Shown piece by piece: positions 11,580-24,289 of a DNA stretch of 64,000 nucleotides (within the stretch, counting starts at the first letter, position 1; every line of letters starts with the position of its first letter). The notes under the pieces were generated by a model. It was not told the DNA's origin. It made no database searches and saw only the letters and a list, made by a program, of their open reading frames with translations. The position numbers were made by a program, and so were the translations under genes. This stretch comes from Sipunculus nudus (Eukaryota; Annelida; Sipuncula; Golfingiida; Sipunculidae): NCBI GenBank assembly GCA_026874595.1, contig CM049320.1, forward strand, positions 9,241,464 through 9,305,463, read 5' to 3'.

Positions 11580-14262
11580 TAATGTACATATATCAAGAGA
11601 ATATGTTTTGAAACGACTTCGGCGAAATTGAGTTCAGCAAAAATGCTAAATGCCAGCTATTCAACAACGCATTGGAATTCACAACAACAGTTCAGAAGGA
11701 CATAATAACATATTGGCACAACAGCAAGAAAACGTGACCACACTGTAATAAGGGCAACTTAAGGCGCATAAAGTGAGGCTGAGGTGGATGTGACCATTTA
11801 AAAAAATCGTTAGAAAAAAATCAGGATTCCCTTTGAACCATATTTACGGAAAATGATAAGCAACAAAAATTAAATGACATATACTATCTGATTAATTGCC
11901 AGGAAATCAACAACGGAGAAGGAGAAATTGACAATAACAGCTCAACAAGCATGCTGACATATAACCACAAGAACAAAAAAATTTGACCAACCCATAAAAT
12001 GACAACGTAAAGGTCAATAAAATGAGGTTGAGGTGGTTGTGGCCTTTGTAAAACAAGTTACGTGTAACTAAAGATTTAAAGGTTTTAATATCCTTCGCCT
12101 TTGACCAATACTAAGGAAAAATAAGAAGCCCCATTTGTAAATGACATAATATTTGAATTAATTATAAGGCAACTGCTCATAAGTATGCCCTGTAGTGTGA
12201 TAAACGTCAGTCAAAACAACAAGGCATTAGAAAAATTTACATCGACGGTGAACAGACATGTATTATGCATAGTGGCGGAAGGTCAGAAAACGGAGGCCAT
12301 ACCATAATATGAGGTAAATGTAATGAGATATAGGTGAGTCGGTTCTCGTTAACTTTTCACCAATATATAACGCTAAAGCAATATGGAGGTCATTGATCGC
12401 CTTGAACTGTAACGGATATTTACCTTAAACAAAACGATATCGTGTGAGAATGACACCTATTAACTATAAATATTTTTAAGACAATTGTTAGGAAATGGTT
12501 GCTTAGAATATACTACAAGTGAGCGAACACAACACACAGCTGACGAAATTAACGACGGCAATGAACACATAGGCACGTTGACATCTAGGCGAAAGTAAGA
12601 AACCTACGCTACATGCTGCTATCTGATAAACAGACAAATAAAATGAATAATAGGTGATGCGGCTTTGTTCTTTTTTTTACAAATATTTAAGGAAATATAT
12701 ATTTGGGGGGATTGATCACCTAGACCTTTGACCGATAATCACCACAAAGAACTGTCATGTCGGAATAATATTTACTGACTCTATAACTTTCTAGGCAATC
12801 GCTGCTCAATTGGTTGACTCTAGTCTGTTAGGTATCAGTCAAACAGCAACACAGTCGATGAAAATGACAACTGATTGGCAGACAGACACACTGACAAATA
12901 GCCCAATGGTATGGCGGATAAAAGACAAAACAGGAGCTAAATTTAAGGTGAATACGTTAAAAAAAAATTACCAAGTTTTGAGAAAATAATATATTGATTT
13001 TTGTTGTCCTTGACTTTCGACCAATCTTGCAAAAGCAAAGAAAGTTCTGATTGATATTAGAGATGTACCAACAGTCAAAGTTTCAGAGCAACTGTATAAA
13101 AGTGGTGGCTTCATACACACAGATATATCTGCATGAATAATCTTTAACCTAGATTATATGATTATCGGTAAAATTGTCACTCCCAGATCACTTTGGTCCT
13201 AGTTTATGTGCAGAATTAAATCTGACATATTGGGACATGAGCAAGCAAGAAAACGTGACAACACCGCAATAAGGGCAACATAATGGCGCATAAAGTGAAA
13301 TTGAGGTGAATGTGGCCTTTAAAAGAAATAAGCGCGAAAATCAGGATTTTGAAGTGATCGATATCCTTTGCCTTTCTCCAATATTTACGAAAAATGATAA
13401 GCAACAACATGTAACTGACATATACTATCTGAATGAAAGCCAGGAAATCAACAACGCAGAAGAAGAACTTGACAGCAGCTGCTCAATAGAAATATTGACA
13501 TATTGGCACAGGAACAAGAAAATTTTACCATCCCATAAAATGACTAAGTAAAGGCAAATAAAATGAGGTTGACGTGGTTGTGGCCTTTTTAAACAAGTTA
13601 CGACGAAATAACGATATTAAGGTTTCAATATTCTTCGCCTTTGACCAATACTCACAAAAAATAAGAAGCCCCATATGTAAATGACACATACTATCTGAAT
13701 GAATTTCAAGGCAACTGCTGCAAAAAGTGTGGCCTCTAGTGCGATAATCGTCAGTCAAAACAACAAGGCATAGTAAAAATTGACATGTACCGACAGTAAA
13801 AGTATCAAAGCAATTGTGTAACAGAGGTGGCTTCATTCGCAGCAATCAGCAATAAAAACTGTAATATTGTCTTTAGTTTTCAGAGATACGACAGAATGTT
13901 GATGTTTTGTACAGTTTCACCTGCGGAACCCTCAAAAGAATAGCTCCACAGAAGGAATTAGAAACAAAAGCTAAACAGACGGACAAACTGACATATTCGC
14001 ACAAAGCAAGAAAACGTGACCTCACCGTAATAAGGGCAACATAAAAGCGCATACGGGCGGTTGAGGTAGATGTGACCATTTAAAACGATCGTTAGAAAAT
14101 CAGGATTCTGGGGTTTTTGCTATCCCTCGCCTTTGACCCATATTTACGAATAATAACAAAATATAAATGACATATACTATATTAAAGAAAGCAAGAAATT
14201 AAAGAACGCAGAAGAAGAAATTGACAACAGCTCAACAAACATACTGACATAGGAAAAAGAAC

Positions 14263-14297
<35 letters not shown>

Positions 14298-14470
14298 CCA
14301 TATTAGGACAACGTAAAGGCGAATATATTTAGGGTGAGGTGGTTGTGGCCATTTGTAATAAAAAGGTAGGAGGAAATAACGATTTTAAGGTTTCAATATC
14401 CTTCGCGTTTGACCAATACTCACCAAAAATAAGAAACTCCTATATGTAAATGACACATACCATCTGAACG
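11580..14470. repeat. block R2 of the ~310-bp diverged repeat
   Basis: This is the longest left-hand block of the family. Signature phrases (ggcaa-tgctgc or variants) fall at about 12,169, 12,479, 12,793 and 13,095, a spacing of 300-314 bp, and again at about 13,712 and 13,809. Another module, 'gcaagaaaacgtgac' followed by 'ataagggcaac' and 'gaggtgg-tgtg', recurs near 11,728, 13,250 and 14,010. Monomers are far more alike between blocks at the same position in the order than they are to their neighbours. All open frames inside (13,306-14,079) are readings of this repeat. Confidence 0.7.
14267..14295. repeat. A29 homopolymer
   Basis: Twenty-nine consecutive A interrupt a monomer of block R2. 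The flanking monomer text resumes directly after it, so it looks like local expansion of an existing A-run rather than a retroposon tail. Confidence 0.85.
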
Positions 14471-15239
14471 AAAGGAGTGACATGTAGCATGGTTCATTGT
14501 TATGAGCTATGATTGGCTGCATTAGCTAGCTGGTTAACGAATTACTTCTATGATCTCCTTTCATCTATTGCTTAACCGAATCCACTTAATGGGCGGGAGG
14601 TCAAGACCAATGACTGCTCATATATTTTAAACACCTAGCATCTAAATTGAATTATTTTTTTTATTATCAATTTACAGTCACTTTCAAATCCATGTTAACC
14701 ATTTCTGGTCCGCGAGTAATAAAACGAATATAACATATGTATCGGGTACCCAAAATACCAGTCGAATCTTCAACAGTTAAATATTCAGATAACAATGATA
14801 TTAATATGCATTTTCAAGTACATGTAATTAAAATGTTTATCAAACTGTGATGGTTCTTTTTTCCTGCAGTGGCCTTTGTGCTCTTTCTTAATGTGGGTCA
14901 CAAAGTTTCTGAATAAGAAATACTTTTGTTAGAATTCTGTATCAGGAGTATTTGGGTTAGAGTTACCAGGGTCATTAAAAAAGAAATATCTCGATCAGTG
15001 CTCGATGTTAGCTAGAAAGTTCTTGACCCTGACTTGAGCTAGTAGATGGACATCCATGTTTTCTAGGTGTCATTGGTTGATCTGGTTTTGTTGAGAAAGT
15101 AATGGGGGATACTTTCAGTTCACATACGTTGACCCTTGAACAATTTTCAAATCCACCTGCTAGTTTGGTCTGACTAACATCTCTTTCAACCATTGCATCT
15201 ACCATTTTATAGACTTCACTGCAAAATATAGCGTTTTGA
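14471..15239. other. no gene recognised between repeat block R2 and Gypsy relic 1
   Basis: The ~310-bp repeat breaks off inside a monomer at about 14,470. The following DNA may include the 3' untranslated part and LTR of the Gypsy relic, but I could not find a matching second LTR. The - strand frame 15,008-15,205 (65 codons) is not recognisable. Confidence 0.4.
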
Positions 15240-17200
15240 ATGTTATGGTGTCACTGGAATTCCTTTTTATTCAGGTATAACACACACTGTCCAAAAAAGT
15301 TAAAATTAACGGCTGATTTGTTTGCATAAAGTTTTTGCTTTTCTACATCTTGAGCAAGATGTTCCCTTATCATCTGGTTCACATATTATAACCTTCTCAA
15401 GTGACTAGCTACCCACAAAGGTAAACTGTTTGACGGAGAATCCTTACCTAGAGCAAGAAGGCTGTCAATGGAAGTATTTACCCTCTTCCATACAGGAAGT
15501 AGAACGGCGAAATACCTGTGCTTGTGTTGGGTGTATAATTATAAGCATAACCAATCTCTGCGAGGTATTCAGGCCAACACCGGTTTGCTTGTACAGGTAA
15601 CGTTCTAAGCGGATCATGTATGGTTGTATTACATCTTTCACAATATCTGTTCGACTGTGGGTGATATGCTGTTGTTTTATTTTCTATTGGACAATAAAGG
15701 GGACACATTTGAATTATTTGACTTTAAAAATATCTGCCTGAGCATAATGTAGGCCGGTTGGTGGAGCAAAAGGAAAGAACCAGTTTTGTACTAAGATTCT
15801 CGAAACCGTATTAGCAGGATTATCTCTTGTAGTTACAGAAAATATCCAATTATGGAATGTGCGGTCATGAAAAATACATTTTCCTACCATTTCTAGCATC
15901 TTCAAGCAGAGAAAAGTTTATTACAAACACTTGCAGTGGAGAAGATGGCTCAATAGCACTAAATGTAGTCTTTACTTTGCCCTCTACACCAATTAAATAT
16001 GATTCACATTGGGCTTAATAGGATCTAATTACCTTATCCATCCCTGGCCCGCAGCAGTAGGTCCTGATCAGAACAGGGGCTCTTTCAACGACTTGGTGAC
16101 CTTGTTAGTCTTTCCATGATAGAAGTACCTCCGATTTGAGCTGATATTTCATCAATTCGGTCTTTGAACTGCCCAATCGATAGCTGGGCCCCAGTGGACT
16201 CTAGCCTTTTATTTTTTATCTGGCTTTACTTTATGGTGTTGTTTTAGTGGGGTAGATCTCCCTATAACTTAAACTTCTTTGACGTTTAGTAAGTCTTTCA
16301 GATACAACTGTTTTATGGGTATGGCAAACATTTGGCACGTTTATCCCTATACAGGCTTACAACTGTTTACATACTACCAAACACTGCTTGTAATAATATA
16401 AATAAGTATATACCTGTTGCGTTTTGACTGAAGACATCATATCCACTTACTCTATGCACAGAAGAATGAGCTTTCTTAGAGAGTTCACACGTACCCTGTT
16501 TTTTGGCAGGTCTTATTTTACACGGTCAAATCAAATCCAGCAACTACAGATACCCAATGTTGTTCAATTGCGTGAGGTGGTAATTTCTTCAGGAGTAAGT
16601 AAGGGATGTTTTATCTGTCTTGAGGACGAATCTGGATGCCATAAAGACAGTCCCGGCATTTATCAACAGCTGAACATTATAATGCCAGTGTCTTAAAATG
16701 AAGAGACTCATTTTTTTCTCATAAGGCCTTTACGTACGGCTTGCATAGGACAAGATGTTTTGGAGTAACTTTATCTAATAGACCATATTTTGATACATCG
16801 TTTTATAGACTTAACGGAAGACTGAAGTCTGGCAAACTAAAGTTGTTCTGTTTTAAGAGACTATCAATGAGGACTAAAGATTTCCTTAATACGTAAGATT
16901 TAATCACGGAATATTCTCCCTATTAGCCGCTGAAATATTGCTGGACTGTTAAATAGTCTTGAAGGATCTTGTTGGTGCACTGAAGTTACTTCGAATTGGT
17001 AATATGCAACAGTTACATCAAGGCTAGAGAAATAATTAACCTTCTCATGGATTTGAGAGTTTCGTCGATTTGAAAAAAGAGGATAGAACTATGAACGCAC
17101 CTTCTGAATAACCCCTCAAAAACCAAAATAGAGTCTAAATCCGTTGGTCTTATTATTACTACAATGACTTTTTGTGACACGAAGTCTGAGCTCAGTTATG
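15240..17200 (-). mobile_element. Ty3/Gypsy pol relic 1 (RT, RNase H, integrase)
   Basis: Read on the - strand, a broken pol gene runs from reverse transcriptase to the integrase C-terminus. RT pieces lie at about 17,190-17,045 (ending IDETLKSM) and 17,042-16,990 (NYFSSLDVTVAYYQ). Then, after an internal deletion that removed the middle of the palm, comes SPAIFQRLI (16,950-16,920). RNase H-like text is FVLKTDKTSLTY near 16,640-16,590 and RPAKKQGTCELSKKAH near 16,512-16,466. The integrase zinc-binding region is at about 16,120-16,000 with an internal stop. The core follows at 15,905-15,714 (SRILVQNWF...LHYAQA) and 15,708-15,478 (KTTAYHPQSN...YCERCN...TGISPFYFLYGRG). The conserved Asp of LHSDQG is replaced (LHYAQA). 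C-terminal traces (EHLAQDVEKQKLYANKS) reach about 15,250. Stops and frame shifts are frequent, so this is a dead copy. No LTR pair was identified. Confidence 0.82.
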
Positions 17201-19449
17201 ATGCATTTTGGAAGAAGCTCCTATTCATTCCAGAGCTGTGGAGGTACACTCTTATATAGCTGATATATTGGCGTTTGATCTTCCATGTTTATTTCATATT
17301 TGATTGTTTGGGTTAAACACAGTTGCTCTCCGTCTTAATATAAAAATATATCTCCTTACTGCTGTAGATACTCCATTATTTTTTTTCTGTTTAATACTGC
17401 CGGAAAAAGGACCTTATCCTGAGTCGTTCTGTATCATCCATATCCGGATAATGTGTTTCACATATTTTCACATAAACATTTCAAATGTAGCCCCTACAAA
17501 CCAAGATTTAAGATTATTGTTACTTATCTAAGACTTTACAATCTGTTTGTTACAATGTTGAGTGACTTAGTGAGTGTGACCTATATTTGACATATGACTT
17601 AAAGCTATATTTAATCTGGTTTATTTCTGTGACTTTAAATTCAGACACATACAAGATTTTCTCCATTTGATTTGTTCCTTTGTTTCCAATTCGTTCACTT
17701 CCTGGGACCCACGCCACAATTGAGTATATGCATAATGAATTATAGAATAATATATTGCTGATTAAAAATTTACTAACCAATAAATTTTGGAATAAAAAAT
17801 TATGATTTTACTTTGAATATGTGATCATTATTTCTACACCAATGTACACACTGAACTGTTAAGACTCATTTTTACGGAATTGGCTATATAAAAACAAGCT
17901 CAAATTCCAGTTATGTAGATTTAAGATTTCAGCCGCTATACACCAGCGGAAGAAAATTGGACAAAACATTGTATCTTTCTTTACAGACTACCCTTTCTGT
18001 TTATAACAGGTTCCTATTGTTTCAATTAGAAGTGAATACGGAACTCCCTTGAAGTGAACAAAATAAAAGGCTTTAAATATGTGCTACTTCTGGCGTTTAT
18101 TGAGGTCTAATTTTGTATGTGGCGGATATTCATTTAGAAAAACAGCGGGAAAAGATCGAATGATGCATTGACATTGGATGTAGGTGTCCTTGATTTTATT
18201 TATCACCTGCATATATTTGCATTCACTGTTGTTTATGCACTTTAGATTCAACTCTGATTTCACATTTTTTAATCGACTTCAATACAATTTTGTGCACCCT
18301 TGAAAGTCAGCAGTTCTAACACTGCAGTTGCTTAATATATAATAACTAACCTGGGTTAATTAAATCAAGCTCCACTGGTGTTTATTCAGGTTAAAACATT
18401 TAACTCTACTCCGATTTGTATATGGTTGATAAAGTATTTATGTAATATTAACCATAGACCCAACAACCTTTCGGACAAACTAATGTGTCATGATCTAGAA
18501 TTGTACTGAAGATTATATGCTTATATAGTACGCTTTAACTGTGTAACTGACCCCGCTTTCAGAAAATATACAGACGTTTAATAACACATCGGAATAAAGG
18601 TATCTTCAGAAATATAACTTGGGAGAAACCCAGCTGACGAGAGTCCGACAGGTGAACTTAGTTCGTCGGAGAAAAGATCGTTACTTGACCCAGGCTTAAA
18701 CATGATTCTGATGCTCGTATATTTTATTACAGGAACAGAAACTTGATTTGCTGTAACATAAGTTAAGCTGTCTCAAAAATGTTGGAAGGAGCTGTATTTT
18801 ACGGATCTTATTTTCTGAGTACTCTGTTCATGGAGGGACAGAAAGAACAAATGAATAGAAGCTTTAAGTTATCACCGACTGGCGGCACTTGATCCCTTGA
18901 CAAATTGCGACTGTCTCTACGCCTAAAATGCAGCCATCTTAAATACACTTCTACCCTAAGGGCTCACCTGTATACATAAGACAAATATAAAGACCGTGAC
19001 TGCTCCGTTACCAAGGCTCATTCAAATTCATAAACGCGCTTAACACTTAAGAGGCTTGAAACAATTTCCCCACTATAATGCATTACCTCAAAGCGGAGCA
19101 ACCGAGGATTGCTCTAAATTCCTAGAAATCTCACGACACACTGACGCTGACTCTTAATCCTGACCTATTTGCACCACATTCAAAGAAAAGGCTAACCCGA
19201 GAAATAAAATAAAACATGATTAAAAAACGAAAAGATTCATTTCATGACACACTTCCCGCTTGAATAAAATGTTACAAGGTAATGTATTTTTACAGAACTT
19301 TGGCATAAATTATACCTGATATACCTTTCAGTCGCATAATGCTCTTATTCTCCCATAATTAATTATACTTCCATAATTAGACTTTCCCTTAAAAGGTTGG
19401 ATATCACACTGATACTCCTGCAGTAAAAAGGCCCATCTCACTGTATTTG
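17201..19449. other. AT-rich DNA with no supported gene
   Basis: There are short chance frames only (for example 17,304-17,531 and 17,550-17,780). The part next to relic 2 (about 18,600-19,449) would be where its 3' untranslated region and LTR should lie, but I found no matching copy elsewhere in the window. Confidence 0.4.
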
Positions 19450-19940
19450 TGATAGTTTTTTTTCTATTTTGCGGCCCTGGTTCGTATGATACTTTTGAAG
19501 ATAAACATTTAAAGTTTCTAAATCTTCATTGACCTTTACTCGGTAATCAAGGTCGCTGACCTTTTCCTTCGATCAAATATGACCCCTTTTATTGCACTAA
19601 TTGTTTGTTGCGATCAGTCAGCACCAACAACATTTGATCGCCAAATTTTATAACGCGATAACCGCTTGCCCCACTCTCTACGGCACACGTGCCAATTAAC
19701 CGTTCTTTCAGGCCGAGGATATATTGATACGTGTTTTTGACCTGCGCATCTGAGCCCTCCTTTGTACATAGTTTACTCAATATCCGTATAGGAATTCTAA
19801 CCGACCGCCGGAAAAAACTCAAAGTATTAAAACCCGTTTTTTCCTGCGGAGCTTCGCGATCGGTAAAAGATTCAGCATTCGCGTATCGATCAAAGTCTTT
19901 TGGCGAGAAACAGCTTGAGACTGTGCACGACTGGAAATAA
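19450..19940 (-). mobile_element. Ty3/Gypsy integrase 3' relic 2
   Basis: The - strand encodes the end of a Gypsy integrase core and the C-terminal domain, from a family different from relic 1. Visible in order are DFDRYANAESFTDREAPQEK, then FFRRSVRIPIRILSKLCTKE (the family's 'LLYGRxVRGPxxxLxELWxxE'), TYQYILGLKERL and FGDQMLLVL followed by NKQLVQ and a stop at 19,589. In the next frame the text continues with EKVSDLDYRVKVNEDLET and a YLQKYH ending near 19,490, which matches the GPF/Y-like module and the 'xHVNxLKxY' finish. The gap between TYQYILGLKERL and FGDQ is shorter than usual. The 5' side is cut off by repeat block R3 at about 19,940-20,030. This is a non-functional fragment. Confidence 0.75.
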
Positions 19941-20029
19941 AATAATGTAAAACATATTAATACTCCCAAAAACTTGACCTTCCTGCTCTTATAAATGATA
20001 ATGTCACAAAAGTATGGATAAACATTTTT

Positions 20030-21220
20030 AAATTCGGAAACTTCAAAAGTAGGTTTTACCATAGTAACCGCAGGATGAGAAAGGGTTATTTCAGAGGACA
20101 GGCCATTGCATGACATTTATTTTCTCAGTTTTTGCAGATACGGTGATATATTACCCAATTGTGAGGCCAATTTTTAAAGATTTCCTTTCCTTGTGACCTT
20201 GATCATGACCTATGATGGATAATAAACAACAACAGTAGCCTCCAAAGAAATTTGATTGGTGTTCAGTCATCAATGACAAAGATATCAGATATCGAATTTG
20301 AGCTGTTTGATCAGCGGGACCATTGATCAGATATCCCCACTAAAAAGCTCTCAATTCGGACTGATTTTTACTGACTCGAGGAGAATTTGAGGCTATTGCT
20401 CCAAATGTGTGGCCTCAAGTGGTATAAATATCAGTCAATTAAAAAAAAGCATTAGACAGTGAACAAATATTATGGCATTTTGGCAATAGGGCAGGAAACT
20501 ATGGCCATACCATGATATAGGCGATAATGCAGATAAGGGGAGATATAGATGCGCAGGTTATGGTAATCTTTTCTCGAAGGTATAAGGAAATATCAATTTT
20601 AAGTTAACTGATCACGAACTCTGACCGGTTTTTAACCACAAAAAAAATCGTGTTAGAATTACACCTTACAACTGTATACGTTTCAAGGCAATAGCGCCGA
20701 TAATGTAGCTTCGAATGTATTAAATGTCAGACAAATCAGCATCCCTATAGACGACATTTACCGACCACGTTGAACAGGCAGGCATACTGACATATTGGCT
20801 GAGGCACATGAACAATGGCAACATGATACAAAAAGACAAATGAAATATGTTTTTTCAGGAACCAAACAACGCAGTAGAAGCAATTGAAAACAATAGCTAA
20901 AGAGACGGACATAATGACATATTGGCACAACATCCAGGGAACATTATCACACCATAAGGTGGACAACGTAAACGGCAAAAACAATTTGGTTCAGGTGGTT
21001 TTAACCATTATTAAAAACATATAGGGAAAATAACGGTATTTTCGATATTCTCGAAAGATAATAGGCTACCAGCCTTAAATATGAAATGACAAAATGTCTG
21101 AATGAACTTCAAGGCAATTGCTGCAAACCTCTTGTATATTTTGATCGCAAGAAAGGCATTCGCCCACGAATGCCCAGGTTGAGATTGACTAGAGAACGGC
21201 GAGTATAAGATATAACTCAG
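20030..21220. repeat. block R3 of the ~310-bp diverged repeat
   Basis: The block opens in the module that contains 'ttaccatagt-accgcag' and 'ccttga-catgacct' (shared with 24,930-25,080 and 28,620-28,710), then passes into monomers with signatures at about 20,390 and 20,690 (300-bp spacing) and a last one near 21,115. The start of the 175-codon - strand frame 19,589-20,116 lies inside this block. Confidence 0.65.
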
Positions 21221-22752
21221 TCATACAAATATATAATTATGTTACCAGTTTGATACATAATCATATTGATATAAGCTCTTTTTTAAATATTTTTTTGTCT
21301 GTTGATACAATTTACAATGATGAAATTTTAAAAAGTTTACTAAATTATGACACGCAATGATTTTGACTATATTATCTCCACAAACGATCTTTGTGTTTTA
21401 CGAAAGGGATTGTTCGAAAGAGAAATATATTTTATATTTGTGTATAAATTGAATATTTTACATATTTATGTGGCCCAGGAACTAACGGACGGATCGGAAT
21501 GTGTTCCTTATGCTAATCATGTTAATCTTTATTAATAATTAGGAATGTCGGATAATATATTCTGTTCAATCAATTGCATATCATTAATTATTGTCTCATC
21601 TAAACCTTCATATGAGTTTATAATTATTACTTTTACTTCTTATTTCATCTATAACTATTACTATTACAACAATTTTGATACATTAATATTATTATTAGTA
21701 TTCCATGGCTTCTATATGTTTAACTATTACGAGTACTTTACTTTCAAATAAAGATATTAGGCTTTGATGAATTTGCTCTTTACATTACACACCCCCTCCG
21801 TTCATTCTTTGTTGGTAAAACTTTTTCGTGCTTGTAATTCTAAAAGTATGTCTTGTAAATGTTGTCCTCAATTGAAAAAAAAATTAAATAGATTTAAATC
21901 TTTAGTATTGATGATATCTTCTGACACAATCTTTTACATTTAATTATACATTTCATGCAATGTACAACATAACTCTTAGTAAACAACATGTTAAGTACAG
22001 TTATATCAGGAATAATACGTGTAATTAAATACAATCAATACCTGTTCAACACAGTAAAACACATAGAACCTGCATAACTCAACCTATTCATGTTGACACA
22101 TTCGTTTCAAACATCGAATTTTTACATCTGACAGATAGATTTTCAAACACCCAATAAGATTTGTTCAATTCATAGTACTTCAATTGAAATAATACATGGT
22201 TTGTACAGACAGGGGCTCCTTCGCTGCCTCTGGCACCACTAATTAACTCAACAAAGATTATGACAGTCAGACTGTCTACCTCAGAAGTTATCAAGCATCG
22301 GCAGCATAGCATCAGTACTCTCTGGAGTCAGCTGATATTAACTTGCTCCACGTAATGAGTAAACTGGCCAAGCACGACTGCGATGTTTACTGACCCAGCC
22401 TAGTAAATGATTCGACAAGCAAGCCCAGGGCTTATCATTTAGGTTTTCATCTCAAGCCAAAGCTCGATGTCCAGTGCCAACTGGGCTATCACAGGATATA
22501 GCATGAACTAACAACACTACAACTTAAGCCTCTTCCTGTGTTTCAGTAAAATAACCCTACCATACCTAACATGTTTTAGTCAAGGATTGTAGAGTGAAAG
22601 AAAAGCTATGATTCTATTACTTGGCGTCCCACTAATATTACACATATCTATGAGATTAACAAAAATGTATATGTATATGAAAGTGTCTATGAATAAGTAG
22701 GCATTAATTGTTAAAATATAAAAATAAGGTACAGTGTTCTTTAATTGATTAA
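21221..22752. other. AT-rich DNA, no supported gene
   Basis: The frames at 21,347-21,751 are low-complexity and unrecognised. This is where the endonuclease domain of the LINE relic at 22,753 would be expected, but I cannot recognise one, so the 5' part appears lost or eroded. Confidence 0.4.
22395..22478 (-). mobile_element. possible tRNA-derived SINE head
   Basis: On the - strand, TAGCCCAGTTGG (about 22,478-22,467) fits the RNA polymerase III A-box of tRNAs. A weak B-box-like GTCGAATC lies about 73 bp downstream, a little farther than in a tRNA. There is no foldable complete tRNA and no second copy in the window, so this is a weak call. Confidence 0.22.
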
Positions 22753-24200
22753 TTAAATGAACCAGGTATATTTTGGAAAGAGATAAAATCGTTAACCAGG
22801 GCAAATAGGAAAAATGTAAATAATAATATAGGAGAATGGGGTACTCACTTTAACGACCTTACCTCTATTAAGGTTAAGAAAAATTCATCATTTGAGAAGA
22901 ATGTTAATAATTATTTAGAAAACCATCACTTAAGTTGTAAATATAATTCTCAAGCTATTCTTAATTCTTTAATTCCTGAAGGTGATAATTTGTGGAGCAT
23001 TGAAAACACAAATGTCAATGAGCCACTTGCAAAGGCTGGGCTCATTATAGAGGTATTTAAAAATACTAAAATATTATAATTCCTTATTTTTCCATAGTGA
23101 ATAATAAAATAATGGTATCTTGACATTATCGATGGGAGCAATACTTCAACCTTTACATAATTCAGGAAATTATAACAAAGTTAGTTACCATAGAGGAACT
23201 GGCTAATAATATACTACAGGTAAGCTATGTTCTAAAACTCCCTGTTCAAGAATTACAAGATGGGCAATACAAACAATAAATTATATGAATGTCATGCGGG
23301 GTACGACTACACTACATACCATATTTTTACATTACAAGCAATAATCCAGAAATATTTTTGCAAGAGAAAAGCGAAGGGATTATAATGTGTTTTTTTGTCG
23401 GTCAATGAAAAAAGTTTCGAAAGAAATTCATATAAATTATTTTTTACAGATTAATTAAAAGTAGGATCAATGGTTAAATAATAAAGGTGTTAAAATATTG
23501 ATATGAAAAGTTAGCTTGCTGTGTGAAGATAGACTACGGTTTAAAGACAACATTTAAATTTATTAATGGCACTGGGTTATTTTGATTATTAAGCCTCATG
23601 TTATTCATTTCATATCTTTCTTCGAAATGGTTCATAAAACATTTTCCTGGTATTCAGGTGTCATTACAACACAGATATAAATCTGTGATGTCATTTGTCT
23701 CATGTGTGACCCCGTCGGGAGCTTTCAAAACTTATTACACATTTTAGAAGACTTCTGTCACTGATGGCGTAAGCAAGTCAAAACACACACACACAAAAAC
23801 AAAATAAATGGTATTCAGAAAGGGAGGAATATTAAAAGAAAATGTGAAATAGTATTTTAAGTGAAAGAAGCCTTTTTTAATGTTCATTGTTATACATATT
23901 TAGTAGTTCAGTTCTTTATATCACTATAATAGAACCAATATTTAAATATGCTTATGTTAAAAACAATTAAAGGCTCAAATATTATCAAGAAACGAATTGG
24001 GATAATATTGCATTATCTGTTGTATTGACTATTTTGTTAAAGTTATACTCCAATCAGTACTTCATGGATCAGAATTCTAGGGGTCCGTTCCAAAACAAAA
24101 CATTGAATGCATGCAATCAATTATTTGTAAGCAACTCCTTGGTGTTAGTAAGAAGCAGTTAATGATGCTGCTAAATTAGATACCCCTATACTGTATACAT
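22753..24200 (+). mobile_element. non-LTR retrotransposon (LINE) RT relic
   Basis: A frame without a start codon runs 22,753-23,079 and contains GIFWKEIKSLTRANRKN and, near its end, AKAGLIIEVFKN. This fits the linker between endonuclease and reverse transcriptase of LINEs, up to the 'GKxxGxDxIPxEVxK' block. RT text then appears in pieces. ILQPLHNSG and VSYHRGTG (the family's 'PIPK...YRGI' region) come first, near 23,140-23,205. In the first frame again, NNKLYECHAGYDYTTYHIFT and LQAIIQKYF follow at about 23,270-23,360, matching the 'xEFQxGFRxGxSTxDxIFTL' motif. The C-terminal part is at 24,051-24,190 (SVLHGSEF, IECMQSIICKQLLGVSKK). Stops, frame changes and a deletion of the catalytic palm between about 23,460 and 24,050 show that it is dead. 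The clade could not be decided by eye. Confidence 0.75.
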
Positions 24201-24289
24201 TTTAAAGATGTATAAATTATTTATTATAAAGGAAAAAATCTAGATACCCGGGGTAACAGTCATATGACATTTGAAGACACAATATACAA

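Noticed and set aside
18625..18675. Hammerhead ribozyme core (ctgacgag)
   Set aside because: The core is CTGACGA rather than CTGATGA and there is no GAAA after a stem II. Only a short imperfect hairpin is present.
19895..19975. Membrane anchor of a type II protein
   Set aside because: It lies at the fusion of an old repeat and a Gypsy integrase relic, and the hydrophobic text is a pyrimidine-rich stretch.
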